Below, in pieces: positions 30,401 to 42,453 of a stretch of DNA of 64,000 nt. Source of the stretch: Rhynchopus euleeides (Eukaryota; Euglenozoa; Diplonemea; Diplonemida; Diplonemidae); NCBI GenBank assembly GCA_963210315.1, contig OY723322.1:1639712-1703711 (forward strand), read 5' to 3'. The notes beneath the pieces were generated by a model, which did no database searches, was not told where the DNA came from, and saw only the letters and a list, made by a program, of their open reading frames with translations. Position numbers and translations under genes: made by a program. How positions within the stretch are numbered: the stretch's first letter is position 1; the number at the start of each line of letters is the position of its first letter.

Positions 30401-33400
30401 TGAAACTCCTGAGCTCTGGGCATTCAGATTCCTGAAACTCCTAGGCTGTGGGCATTCAGATTCCTGAAACTCCTGAGCTCTGGGCATTCAGATTCCTGAA
30501 ACTCCTTGGCTGTGGTCATTCAGATTCCTGAAACTCCTGAGCTCTGGGCATTCAGATTCCTGAAACTCCTGAGCTCTGGGCATTCAGATTCCTGAAACTC
30601 CTGAGCTCTGGGCATTCAGATTCCTGAAACTCCTAGGCTGTGGGCATTCAGATTCCTGAAACTCCTGAGCTCTGGGCATTCAGATTCCTGAAACTCCTGA
30701 GCTCTGGGCATTCAGATTCCTGAAACTCCTGAGCTCTGGGCATTCAGATTCCTGAAACTCCTTGGCTGTGGTCATTCAGATTCCTGAAACTCCTGAGCTC
30801 TGGGCATTCAGATTCCTGAAACTCCTTGGCTGTGGTCATTCAGATTCCTGAAACTCCTGAGCTCTGGGCATTCAGATTCCTGAAACTCCTAGGCTGTGGG
30901 CATTCAGATTCCTGAAACTCCTGAGCTCTGGGCATTCAGATTCCTGAAACTCCTGAGCTCTGGGCATTCAGATTCCTGAAACTCCTAGGCTGTGGGCATT
31001 CAGATTCCTGAAACTCCTAGGCTGTGGGCATTCAGATTCCTGAAACTCCTGAGCTCTGGGCATTCAGATTCCTGAAACTCCTAGGCTGTGGGCATTCAGA
31101 TTCCTGAAACTCCTGAGCTCTGGGCATTCAGATTCCTGAAACTCCTTGGCTGTGGTCATTCAGATTCCTGAAACTCCTGAGCTCTGGGCATTCAGATTCC
31201 TGAAACTCCTGAGCTCTGGGCATTCAGATTCCTGAAACTCCTTGGCTGTGGTCATTCAGATTCCTGAAACTCCTGAGCTCTGGGCATTCAGATTCCTGAA
31301 ACTCCTTGGCTGTGGTCATTCAGATTCCTGAAACTCCTGAGCTCTGGGCATTCAGATTCCTGAAACTCCTGAGCTCTGGGCATTCAGATTCCTGAAACTC
31401 CTTGGCTGTGGTCATTCAGATTCCTGAAACTCCTGAGCTCTGGGCATTCAGATTCCTGAAACTCCTTGGCTGTGGTCATTCAGATTCCTGAAACTCCTGA
31501 GCTCTGGGCATTCAGATTCCTGAAACTCCTAGGCTGTGGGCATTCAGATTCCTGAAACTCCTGAGCTCTGGGCATTCAGATTCCTGAAACTCCTGAGCTC
31601 TGGGCATTCAGATTCCTGAAACTCCTTGGCTGTGGTCATTCAGATTCCTGAAACTCCTGAGCTCTGGGCATTCAGATTCCTGAAACTCCTAGGCTGTGGG
31701 CATTCAGATTCCTGAAACTCCTGAGCTCTGGGCATTCAGATTCCTGAAACTCCTTGGCTGTGGTCATTCAGATTCCTGAAACTCCTGAGCTCTGGGCATT
31801 CAGATTCCTGAAACTCCTAGGCTGTGGGCATTCAGATTCCTGAAACTCCTGAGCTCTGGGCATTCAGATTCCTGAAACTCCTGAGCTCTGGGCATTCAGA
31901 TTCCTGAAACTCCTGAGCTCTGGGCATTCAGATTCCTGAAACTCCTTGGCTGTGGTCATTCAGATTCCTGAAACTCCTGAGCTCTGGGCATTCAGATTCC
32001 TGAAACTCCTAGGCTGTGGGCATTCAGATTCCTGAAACTCCTGAGCTCTGGGCATTCAGATTCCTGAAACTCCTAGGCTGTGGGCATTCAGATTCCTGAA
32101 ACTCCTGAGCTCTGGGCATTCAGATTCCTGAAACTCCTGAGCTCTGGGCATTCAGATTCCTGAAACTCCTGAGCTCTGGGCATTCAGATTCCTGAAACTC
32201 CTTGGCTGTGGTCATTCAGATTCCTGAAGCTCCTGAGCTCTGGGCATTCAGATTCCTGAAACTCCTTGGCTGTGGTCATTCAGATTCCTGAAACTCCTGA
32301 GCTCTGGGCATTCAGATTCCTGAAACTCCTAGGCTGTGGGCATTCAGATTCCTGAAACTCCTGAGCTCTGGGCATTCAGATTCCTGAAACTCCTGAGCTC
32401 TGGGCATTCAGATTCCTGAAACTCCTAGGCTGTGGGCATTCAGATTCCTGAAACTCCTGAGCTCTGGGCATTCAGATTCCTGAAACTCCTGAGCTCTGGG
32501 CATTCAGATTCCTGAAACTCCTGAGCTCTGGGCATTCAGATTCCTGAAACTCCTTCACTGTGGTCATTCAGATTCCTGAAACTCCTGAGCTCTGGGCATT
32601 CAGATTCCTGAAACTCCTGAGCTCTGGGCATTCAGATTCCTGAAACTCCTAGGCTGTGGGCATTCAGATTCCTGAAACTCCTGAGCTCTGGGCATTCAGA
32701 TTCCTGAAACTCCTTGGCTGTGGTCATTCAGATTCCTGAAACTCCTGAGCTCTGGGCATTCAGATTCCTGAAACTCCTGAGCTCTGGGCATTCAGATTCC
32801 TGAAACTCCTTGGCTGTGGTCATTCAGATTCCTGAAACTCCTGAGCTCTGGGCATTCAGATTCCTGAAACTCCTTGGCTGTGGTCATTCAGATTCCTGAA
32901 ACTCCTGAGCTCTGGGCATTCAGATTCCTGAAACTCCTAGGCTGTGGGCATTCAGATTCCTGAAACTCCTGAGCTCTGGGCATTCAGATTCCTGAAACTC
33001 CTGAGCTCTGGGCATTCAGATTCCTGAAACTCCTTGGCTGTGGTCATTCAGATTCCTGAAACTCCTGAGCTCTGGGCATTCAGATTCCTGAAACTCCTAG
33101 GCTGTGGGCATTCAGATTCCTGAAACTCCTGAGCTCTGGGCATTCAGATTCCTGAAACTCCTGAGCTCTGGGCATTCAGATTCCTGAAACTCCTAGGCTG
33201 TGGGCATTCAGATTCCTGAAACTCCTGAGCTCTGGGCATTCAGATTCCTGAAACTCCTAGGCTGTGGGCATTCAGATTCCTGAAACTCCTGAGCTCTGGG
33301 CATTCAGATTCCTGAAACTCCTGAGCTCTGGGCATTCAGATTCCTGAAACTCCTTCACTGTGGTCATTCAGATTCCTGAAACTCCTGAGCTCTGGGCATT

Positions 33401-36400
33401 CAGATTCCTGAAACTCCTGAGCTCTGGGCATTCAGATTCCTGAAACTCCTAGGCTGTGGGCATTCAGATTCCTGAAACTCCTGAGCTCTGGGCATTCAGA
33501 TTCCTGAAACTCCTTGGCTGTGGTCATTCAGATTCCTGAAACTCCTGAGCTCTGGGCATTCAGATTCCTGAAACTCCTGAGCTCTGGGCATTCAGATTCC
33601 TGAAACTCCTTGGCTGTGGTCATTCAGATTCCTGAAACTCCTGAGCTCTGGGCATTCAGATTCCTGAAACTCCTTGGCTGTGGTCATTCAGATTCCTGAA
33701 ACTCCTGAGCTCTGGGCATTCAGATTCCTGAAACTCCTAGGCTGTGGGCATTCAGATTCCTGAAACTCCTGAGCTCTGGGCATTCAGATTCCTGAAACTC
33801 CTGAGCTCTGGGCATTCAGATTCCTGAAACTCCTTGGCTGTGGTCATTCAGATTCCTGAAACTCCTGAGCTCTGGGCATTCAGATTCCTGAAACTCCTAG
33901 GCTGTGGGCATTCAGATTCCTGAAACTCCTGAGCTCTGGGCATTCAGATTCCTGAAACTCCTGAGCTCTGGGCATTCAGATTCCTGAAACTCCTAGGCTG
34001 TGGGCATTCAGATTCCTGAAACTCCTGAGCTCTGGGCATTCAGATTCCTGAAACTCCTAGGCTGTGGGCATTCAGATTCCTGAAACTCCTGAGCTCTGGG
34101 CATTCAGATTCCTGAAACTCCTGAGCTCTGGGCATTCAGATTCCTGAAACTCCTTGGCTGTGGTCATTCAGATTCCTGAAACTCCTGAGCTCTGGGCATT
34201 CAGATTCCTGAAACTCCTAGGCTGTGGGCATTCAGATTCCTGAAACTCCTGAGCTCTGGGCATTCAGATTCCTGAAACTCCTTGGCTGTGGTCATTCAGA
34301 TTCCTGAAACTCCTGAGCTCTGGGCATTCAGATTCCTGAAACTCCTGAGCTCTGGGCATTCAGATTCCTGAAACTCCTTGGCTGTGGTCATTCAGATTCC
34401 TGAAACTCCTGAGCTCTGGGCATTCAGATTCCTGAAACTCCTTGGCTGTGGTCATTCAGATTCCTGAAACTCCTGAGCTCTGGGCATTCAGATTCCTGAA
34501 ACTCCTTGGCTGTGGTCATTCAGATTCCTGAAACTCCTGAGCTCTGGGCATTCAGATTCCTGAAACTCCTTGGCTGTGGTCATTCAGATTCCTGAAACTC
34601 CTGAGCTCTGGGCATTCAGATTCCTGAAACTCCTTGGCTGTGGTCATTCAGATTCCTGAAACTCCTGAGCTCTGGGCATTCAGATTCCTGAAACTCCTAG
34701 GCTGTGGGCATTCAGATTCCTGAAACTCCTGAGCTCTGGGCATTCAGATTCCTGAAACTCCTGAGCTCTGGGCATTCAGATTCCTGAAACTCCTTGGCTG
34801 TGGTCATTCAGATTCCTGAAACTCCTGAGCTCTGGGCATTCAGATTCCTGAAACTCCTAGGCTGTGGGCATTCAGATTCCTGAAACTCCTAGGCTGTGGG
34901 CATTCAGATTCCTGAAACTCCTGAGCTCTGGGCATTCAGATTCCTGAAACTCCTAGGCTGTGGGCATTCAGATTCCTGAAACTCCTGAGCTCTGGGCATT
35001 CAGATTCCTGAAACTCCTGAGCTCTGGGCATTCAGATTCCTGAAACTCCTGAGCTCTGGGCATTCAGATTCCTGAAACTCCTTGGCTGTGGTCATTCAGA
35101 TTCCTGAAACTCCTGAGCTCTGGGCATTCAGATTCCTGAAACTCCTTGGCTGTGGTCATTCAGATTCCTGAAACTCCTGAGCTCTGGGCATTCAGATTCC
35201 TGAAACTCCTAGGCTGTGGGCATTCAGATTCCTGAAACTCCTGAGCTCTGGGCATTCAGATTCCTGAAACTCCTGAGCTCTGGGCATTCAGATTCCTGAA
35301 ACTCCTAGGCTGTGGGCATTCAGATTCCTGAAACTCCTGAGCTCTGGGCATTCAGATTCCTGAAACTCCTGAGCTCTGGGCATTCAGATTCCTGAAACTC
35401 CTGAGCTCTGGGCATTCAGATTCCTGAAACTCCTTCACTGTGGTCATTCAGATTCCTGAAACTCCTGAGCTCTGGGCATTCAGATTCCTGAAACTCCTGA
35501 GCTCTGGGCATTCAGATTCCTGAAACTCCTAGGCTGTGGGCATTCAGATTCCTGAAACTCCTGAGCTCTGGGCATTCAGATTCCTGAAACTCCTTGGCTG
35601 TGGTCATTCAGATTCCTGAAACTCCTGAGCTCTGGGCATTCAGATTCCTGAAACTCCTGAGCTCTGGGCATTCAGATTCCTGAAACTCCTTGGCTGTGGT
35701 CATTCAGATTCCTGAAACTCCTGAGCTCTGGGCATTCAGATTCCTGAAACTCCTTGGCTGTGGTCATTCAGATTCCTGAAACTCCTGAGCTCTGGGCATT
35801 CAGATTCCTCAAACTCCTAGGCTGTGGGCATTCAGGTTCCTGAAACTCCTGAGCTCTGGGCATTCAGATTCCTGAAACTCCTGAGCTCTGGGCATTCAGA
35901 TTCCTGAAACTCCTTGGCTGTGGTCATTCAGATTCCTGAAACTCCTGAGCTCTGGGCATTCAGATTCCTGAAACTCCTAGGCTGTGGGCATTCAGATTCC
36001 TGAAACTCCTGAGCTCTGGGCATTCAGATTCCTGAAACTCCTGAGCTCTGGGCATTCAGATTCCTGAAACTCCTAGGCTGTGGGCATTCAGATTCCTGAA
36101 ACTCCTGAGCTCTGGGCATTCAGATTCCTGAAACTCCTAGGCTGTGGGCATTCAGATTCCTGAAACTCCTGAGCTCTGGGCATTCAGATTCCTGAAACTC
36201 CTGAGCTCTGGGCATTCAGATTCCTGAAACTCCTTGGCTGTGGTCATTCAGATTCCTGAAACTCCTGAGCTCTGGGCATTCAGATTCCTGAAACTCCTAG
36301 GCTGTGGGCATTCAGATTCCTGAAACTCCTGAGCTCTGGGCATTCAGATTCCTGAAACTCCTTGGCTGTGGTCATTCAGATTCCTGAAACTCCTGAGCTC

Positions 36401-39400
36401 TGGGCATTCAGATTCCTGAAACTCCTGAGCTCTGGGCATTCAGATTCCTGAAACTCCTTGGCTGTGGTCATTCAGATTCCTGAAACTCCTGAGCTCTGGG
36501 CATTCAGATTCCTGAAACTCCTTGGCTGTGGTCATTCAGATTCCTGAAACTCCTGAGCTCTGGGCATTCAGATTCCTGAAACTCCTTGGCTGTGGTCATT
36601 CAGATTCCTGAAACTCCTGAGCTCTGGGCATTCAGATTCCTGAAACTCCTTGGCTGTGGTCATTCAGATTCCTGAAACTCCTGAGCTCTGGGCATTCAGA
36701 TTCCTGAAACTCCTTGGCTGTGGTCATTCAGATTCCTGAAACTCCTGAGCTCTGGGCATTCAGATTCCTGAAACTCCTAGGCTGTGGGCATTCAGATTCC
36801 TGAAACTCCTGAGCTCTGGGCATTCAGATTCCTGAAACTCCTGAGCTCTGGGCATTCAGATTCCTGAAACTCCTGAGCTCTGGGCATTCAGATTCCTGAA
36901 ACTCCTTGGCTGTGGTCATTCAGATTCCTGAAACTCCTGAGCTCTGGGCATTCAGATTCCTGAAACTCCTAGGCTGTGGGCATTCAGATTCCTGAAACTC
37001 CTGAGCTCTGGGCATTCAGATTCCTGAAACTCCTGAGCTCTGGGCATTCAGATTCCTGAAACTCCTGAGCTCTGGGCATTCAGATTCCTGAAACTCCTTG
37101 GCTGTGGTCATTCAGATTCCTGAAACTCCTGAGCTCTGGGCATTCAGATTCCTGAAACTCCTAGGCTGTGGGCATTCAGATTCCTGAAACTCCTGAGCTC
37201 TGGGCATTCAGATTCCTGAAACTCCTAGGCTGTGGGCATTCAGATTCCTGAAACTCCTGAGCTCTGGGCATTCAGATTCCTGAAACTCCTGAGCTCTGGG
37301 CATTCAGATTCCTGAAACTCCTGAGCTCTGGGCATTCAGATTCCTGAAACTCCTTGGCTGTGGTCATTCAGATTCCTGAAACTCCTGAGCTCTGGGCATT
37401 CAGATTCCTGAAACTCCTTGGCTGTGGTCATTCAGATTCCTGAAACTCCTGAGCTCTGGGCATTCAGATTCCTGAAACTCCTAGGCTGTGGGCATTCAGA
37501 TTCCTGAAACTCCTGAGCTCTGGGCATTCAGATTCCTGAAACTCCTGAGCTCTGGGCATTCAGATTCCTGAAACTCCTAGGCTGTGGGCATTCAGATTCC
37601 TGAAACTCCTGAGCTCTGGGCATTCAGATTCCTGAAACTCCTGAGCTCTGGGCATTCAGATTCCTGAAACTCCTGAGCTCTGGGCATTCAGATTCCTGAA
37701 ACTCCTTCGCTGTGGTCATTCAGATTCCTGAAACTCCTGAGCTCTGGGCATTCAGATTCCTGAAACTCCTGAGCTCTGGGCATTCAGATTCCTGAAACTC
37801 CTTGGCTGTGGTCATTCAGATTCCTGAAACTCCTGAGCTCTGGGCATTCAGATTCCTGAAACTCCTAGGCTGTGGGCATTCAGATTCCTGAAACTCCTGA
37901 GCTCTGGGCATTCAGATTCCTGAAACTCCTAGGCTGTGGGCATTCAGATTCCTGAAACTCCTGAGCTCTGGGCATTCAGATTCCTGAAACTCCTTGGCTG
38001 TGGTCATTCAGATTCCTGAAACTCCTGAGCTCTGGGCATTCAGATTCCTGAAACTCCTGAGCTCTGGGCATTCAGATTCCTGAAACTCCTTGGCTGTGGT
38101 CATTCAGATTCCTGAAACTCCTGAGCTCTGGGCATTCAGATTCCTGAAACTCCTTGGCTGTGGTCATTCAGATTCCTGAAACTCCTGAGCTCTGGGCATT
38201 CAGATTCCTGAAACTCCTAGGCTGTGGGCATTCAGATTCCTGAAACTCCTGAGCTCTGGGCATTCAGATTCCTGAAACTCCTGAGCTCTGGGCATTCAGA
38301 TTCCTGAAACTCCTTGGCTGTGGTCATTCAGATTCCTGAAACTCCTGAGCTCTGGGCATTCAGATTCCTGAAACTCCTAGGCTGTGGGCATTCAGATTCC
38401 TGAAACTCCTGAGCTCTGGGCATTCAGATTCCTGAAACTCCTGAGCTCTGGGCATTCAGATTCCTGAAACTCCTAGGCTGTGGGCATTCAGATTCCTGAA
38501 ACTCCTGAGCTCTGGGCATTCAGATTCCTGAAACTCCTAGGCTGTGGGCATTCAGATTCCTGTAACTCCTGAGCTCTGGGCATTCAGATTCCTGAAACTC
38601 CTGAGCTCTGGGCATTCAGATTCCTGAAACTCCTTGGCTGTGGTCATTCAGATTCCTGAAACTCCTGAGCTCTGGGCATTCAGATTCCTGAAACTCCTAG
38701 GCTGTGGGCATTCAGATTCCTGAAACTCCTGAGCTCTGGGCATTCAGATTCCTGAAACTCCTTGGCTGTGGTCATTCAGATTCCTGAAACTCCTGAGCTC
38801 TGGGCATTCAGATTCCTGAAACTCCTGAGCTCTGGGCATTCAGATTCCTGAAACTCCTTGGCTGTGGTCATTCAGATTCCTGAAACTCCTGAGCTCTGGG
38901 CATTCAGATTCCTGAAACTCCTTGGCTGTGGTCATTCAGATTCCTGAAACTCCTGAGCTCTGGGCATTCAGATTCCTGAAACTCCTGAGCTCTGGGCATT
39001 CAGATTCCTGAAACTCCTTGGCTGTGGTCATTCAGATTCCTGAAACTCCTGAGCTCTGGGCATTCAGATTCCTGAAACTCCTAGGCTGTGGGCATTCAGA
39101 TTCCTGAAACTCCTGAGCTCTGGGCATTCAGATTCCTGAAACTCCTTGGCTGTGGTCATTCAGATTCCTGAAACTCCTGAGCTCTGGGCATTCAGATTCC
39201 TGAAACTCCTGAGCTCTGGGCATTCAGATTCCTGAAACTCCTTGGCTGTGGTCATTCAGATTCCTGAAACTCCTGAGCTCTGGGCATTCAGATTCCTGAA
39301 ACTCCTAGGCTGTGGGCATTCAGATTCCTGAAACTCCTGAGCTCTGGGCATTCAGATTCCTGAAACTCCTTGGCTGTGGTCATTCAGATTCCTGAAACTC

Positions 39401-42400
39401 CTGAGCTCTGGGCATTCAGATTCCTGAAACTCCTGAGCTCTGGGCATTCAGATTCCTGAAACTCCTTGGCTGTGGTCATTCAGATTCCTGAAACTCCTGA
39501 GCTCTGGGCATTCAGATTCCTGAAACTCCTGAGCTCTGGGCATTCAGATTCCTGAAACTCCTGAGCTCTGGGCATTCAGATTCCTGAAACTCCTGAGCTC
39601 TGGGCATTCAGATTCCTGAAACTCCTTGGCTGTGGTCATTCAGATTCCTGAAACTCCTGAGCTCTGGGCATTCAGATTCCTGAAACTCCTAGGCTGTGGG
39701 CATTCAGATTCCTGAAACTCCTGAGCTCTGGGCATTCAGATTCCTGAAACTCCTGAGCTCTGGGCATTCAGATTCCTGAAACTCCTGAGCTCTGGGCATT
39801 CAGATTCCTGAAACTCCTTGGCTGTGGTCATTCAGATTCCTGAAACTCCTGAGCTCTGGGCATTCAGATTCCTGAAACTCCTAGGCTGTGGGCATTCAGA
39901 TTCCTGAAACTCCTGAGCTCTGGGCATTCAGATTCCTGAAACTCCTGAGCTCTGGGCATTCAGATTCCTGAAACTCCTTGGCTGTGGTCATTCAGATTCC
40001 TGAAACTCCTGAGCTCTGGGCATTCAGATTCCTGAAACTCCTAGGCTGTGGGCATTCAGATTCCTGAAACTCCTGAGCTCTGGGCATTCAGATTCCTGAA
40101 ACTCCTGAGCTCTGGGCATTCAGATTCCTGAAACTCCTAGGCTGTGGGCATTCAGATTCCTGAAACTCCTGAGCTCTGGGCATTCAGATTCCTGAAACTC
40201 CTAGGCTGTGGGCATTCAGATTCCTGTAACTCCTGAGCTCTGGGCATTCAGATTCCTGAAACTCCTGAGCTCTGGGCATTCAGATTCCTGAAACTCCTTG
40301 GCTGTGGTCATTCAGATTCCTGAAACTCCTGAGCTCTGGGCATTCAGATTCCTGAAACTCCTAGGCTGTGGGCATTCAGATTCCTGAAACTCCTGAGCTC
40401 TGGGCATTCAGATTCCTGAAACTCCTTGGCTGTGGTCATTCAGATTCCTGAAACTCCTGAGCTCTGGGCATTCAGATTCCTGAAACTCCTGAGCTCTGGG
40501 CATTCAGATTCCTGAAACTCCTTGGCTGTGGTCATTCAGATTCCTGAAACTCCTGAGCTCTGGGCATTCAGATTCCTGAAACTCCTTGGCTGTGGTCATT
40601 CAGATTCCTGAAACTCCTGAGCTCTGGGCATTCAGATTCCTGAAACTCCTGAGCTCTGGGCATTCAGATTCCTGAAACTCCTTGGCTGTGGTCATTCAGA
40701 TTCCTGAAACTCCTGAGCTCTGGGCATTCAGATTCCTGAAACTCCTAGGCTGTGGGCATTCAGATTCCTGAAACTCCTGAGCTCTGGGCATTCAGATTCC
40801 TGAAACTCCTTGGCTGTGGTCATTCAGATTCCTGAAACTCCTGAGCTCTGGGCATTCAGATTCCTGAAACTCCTGAGCTCTGGGCATTCAGATTCCTGAA
40901 ACTCCTTGGCTGTGGTCATTCAGATTCCTGAAACTCCTGAGCTCTGGGCATTCAGATTCCTGAAACTCCTAGGCTGTGGGCATTCAGATTCCTGAAACTC
41001 CTGAGCTCTGGGCATTCAGATTCCTGAAACTCCTTGGCTGTGGTCATTCAGATTCCTGAAACTCCTGAGCTCTGGGCATTCAGATTCCTGAAACTCCTGA
41101 GCTCTGGGCATTCAGATTCCTGAAACTCCTTGGCTGTGGTCATTCAGATTCCTGAAACTCCTGAGCTCTGGGCATTCAGATTCCTGAAACTCCTGAGCTC
41201 TGGGCATTCAGATTCCTGAAACTCCTTGGCTGTGGTCATTCAGATTCCTGAAACTCCTGAGCTCTGGGCATTCAGATTCCTGAAACTCCTAGGCTGTGGG
41301 CATTCAGATTCCTGAAACTCCTGAGCTCTGGGCATTCAGATTCCTGAAACTCCTTGGCTGTGGTCATTCAGATTCCTGAAACTCCTGAGCTCTGGGCATT
41401 CAGATTCCTGAAACTCCTGAGCTCTGGGCATTCAGATTCCTGAAACTCCTTGGCTGTGGTCATTCAGATTCCTGAAACTCCTGAGCTCTGGGCATTCAGA
41501 TTCCTGAAACTCCTGAGCTCTGGGCATTCAGATTCCTGAAACTCCTGAGCTCTGGGCATTCAGATTCCTGAAACTCCTGAGCTCTGGGCATTCAGATTCC
41601 TGAAACTCCTTGGCTGTGGTCATTCAGATTCCTGAAACTCCTGAGCTCTGGGCATTCAGATTCCTGAAACTCCTAGGCTGTGGGCATTCAGATTCCTGAA
41701 ACTCCTGAGCTCTGGGCATTCAGATTCCTGAAACTCCTGAGCTCTGGGCATTCAGATTCCTGAAACTCCTGAGCTCTGGGCATTCAGATTCCTGAAACTC
41801 CTTGGCTGTGGTCATTCAGATTCCTGAAACTCCTGAGCTCTGGGCATTCAGATTCCTGAAACTCCTAGGCTGTGGGCATTCAGATTCCTGAAACTCCTGA
41901 GCTCTGGGCATTCAGATTCCTGAAACTCCTGAGCTCTGGGCATTCAGATTCCTGAAACTCCTGAGCTCTGGGCATTCAGATTCCTGAAACTCCTTGGCTG
42001 TGGTCATTCAGATTCCTGAAACTCCTGAGCTCTGGGCATTCAGATTCCTGAAACTCCTAGGCTGTGGGCATTCAGATTCCTGAAACTCCTGAGCTCTGGG
42101 CATTCAGATTCCTGAAACTCCTAGGCTGTGGGCATTCAGATTCCTGAAACTCCTGAGCTCTGGGCATTCAGATTCCTGAAACTCCTAGGCTGTGGGCATT
42201 CAGATTCCTGAAACTCCTGAGCTCTGGGCATTCAGATTCCTGAAACTCCTGAGCTCTGGGCATTCAGATTCCTGAAACTCCTAGGCTGTGGGCATTCAGA
42301 TTCCTGAAACTCCTGAGCTCTGGGCATTCAGATTCCTGAAACTCCTAGGCTGTGGGCATTCAGATTCCTGAAACTCCTGAGCTCTGGGCATTCAGATTCC

Positions 42401-42453
42401 TGAAACTCCTGAGCTCTGGGCATTCAGATTCCTGAAACTCCTTGGCTGTGGTC
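27435..42453 (+). repeat. 15-kb satellite array of a 32-bp unit with higher-order structure
   Basis: Each unit ends ATTCAGATTCCTGAAACTCCT and begins with one of three 10-bp heads: GAGCTCTGGG (call it A, the most frequent), TGGCTGTGGT (T) or AGGCTGTGGG (G). From the first unit at 27435 to the truncated last one at 42443 the distance is 15,008 bp, exactly 469 x 32, so there is no net insertion or deletion. Rare variants (TCACTGTGGT at 32555, 33355 and 35435) and single substitutions mark individual units. In the first part of the array the order of heads repeats with a period of 31 units (992 bp). The array breaks off 11 bp into a unit at 42453. Stops occur in all frames, so it does not encode protein. 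Confidence 0.95.

Noticed and set aside
27435-42453. CRISPR-like regular spacing of a 32-bp repeat
   Set aside because: The units are contiguous variants of one monomer without unique spacers, in a eukaryotic context; this is a satellite.
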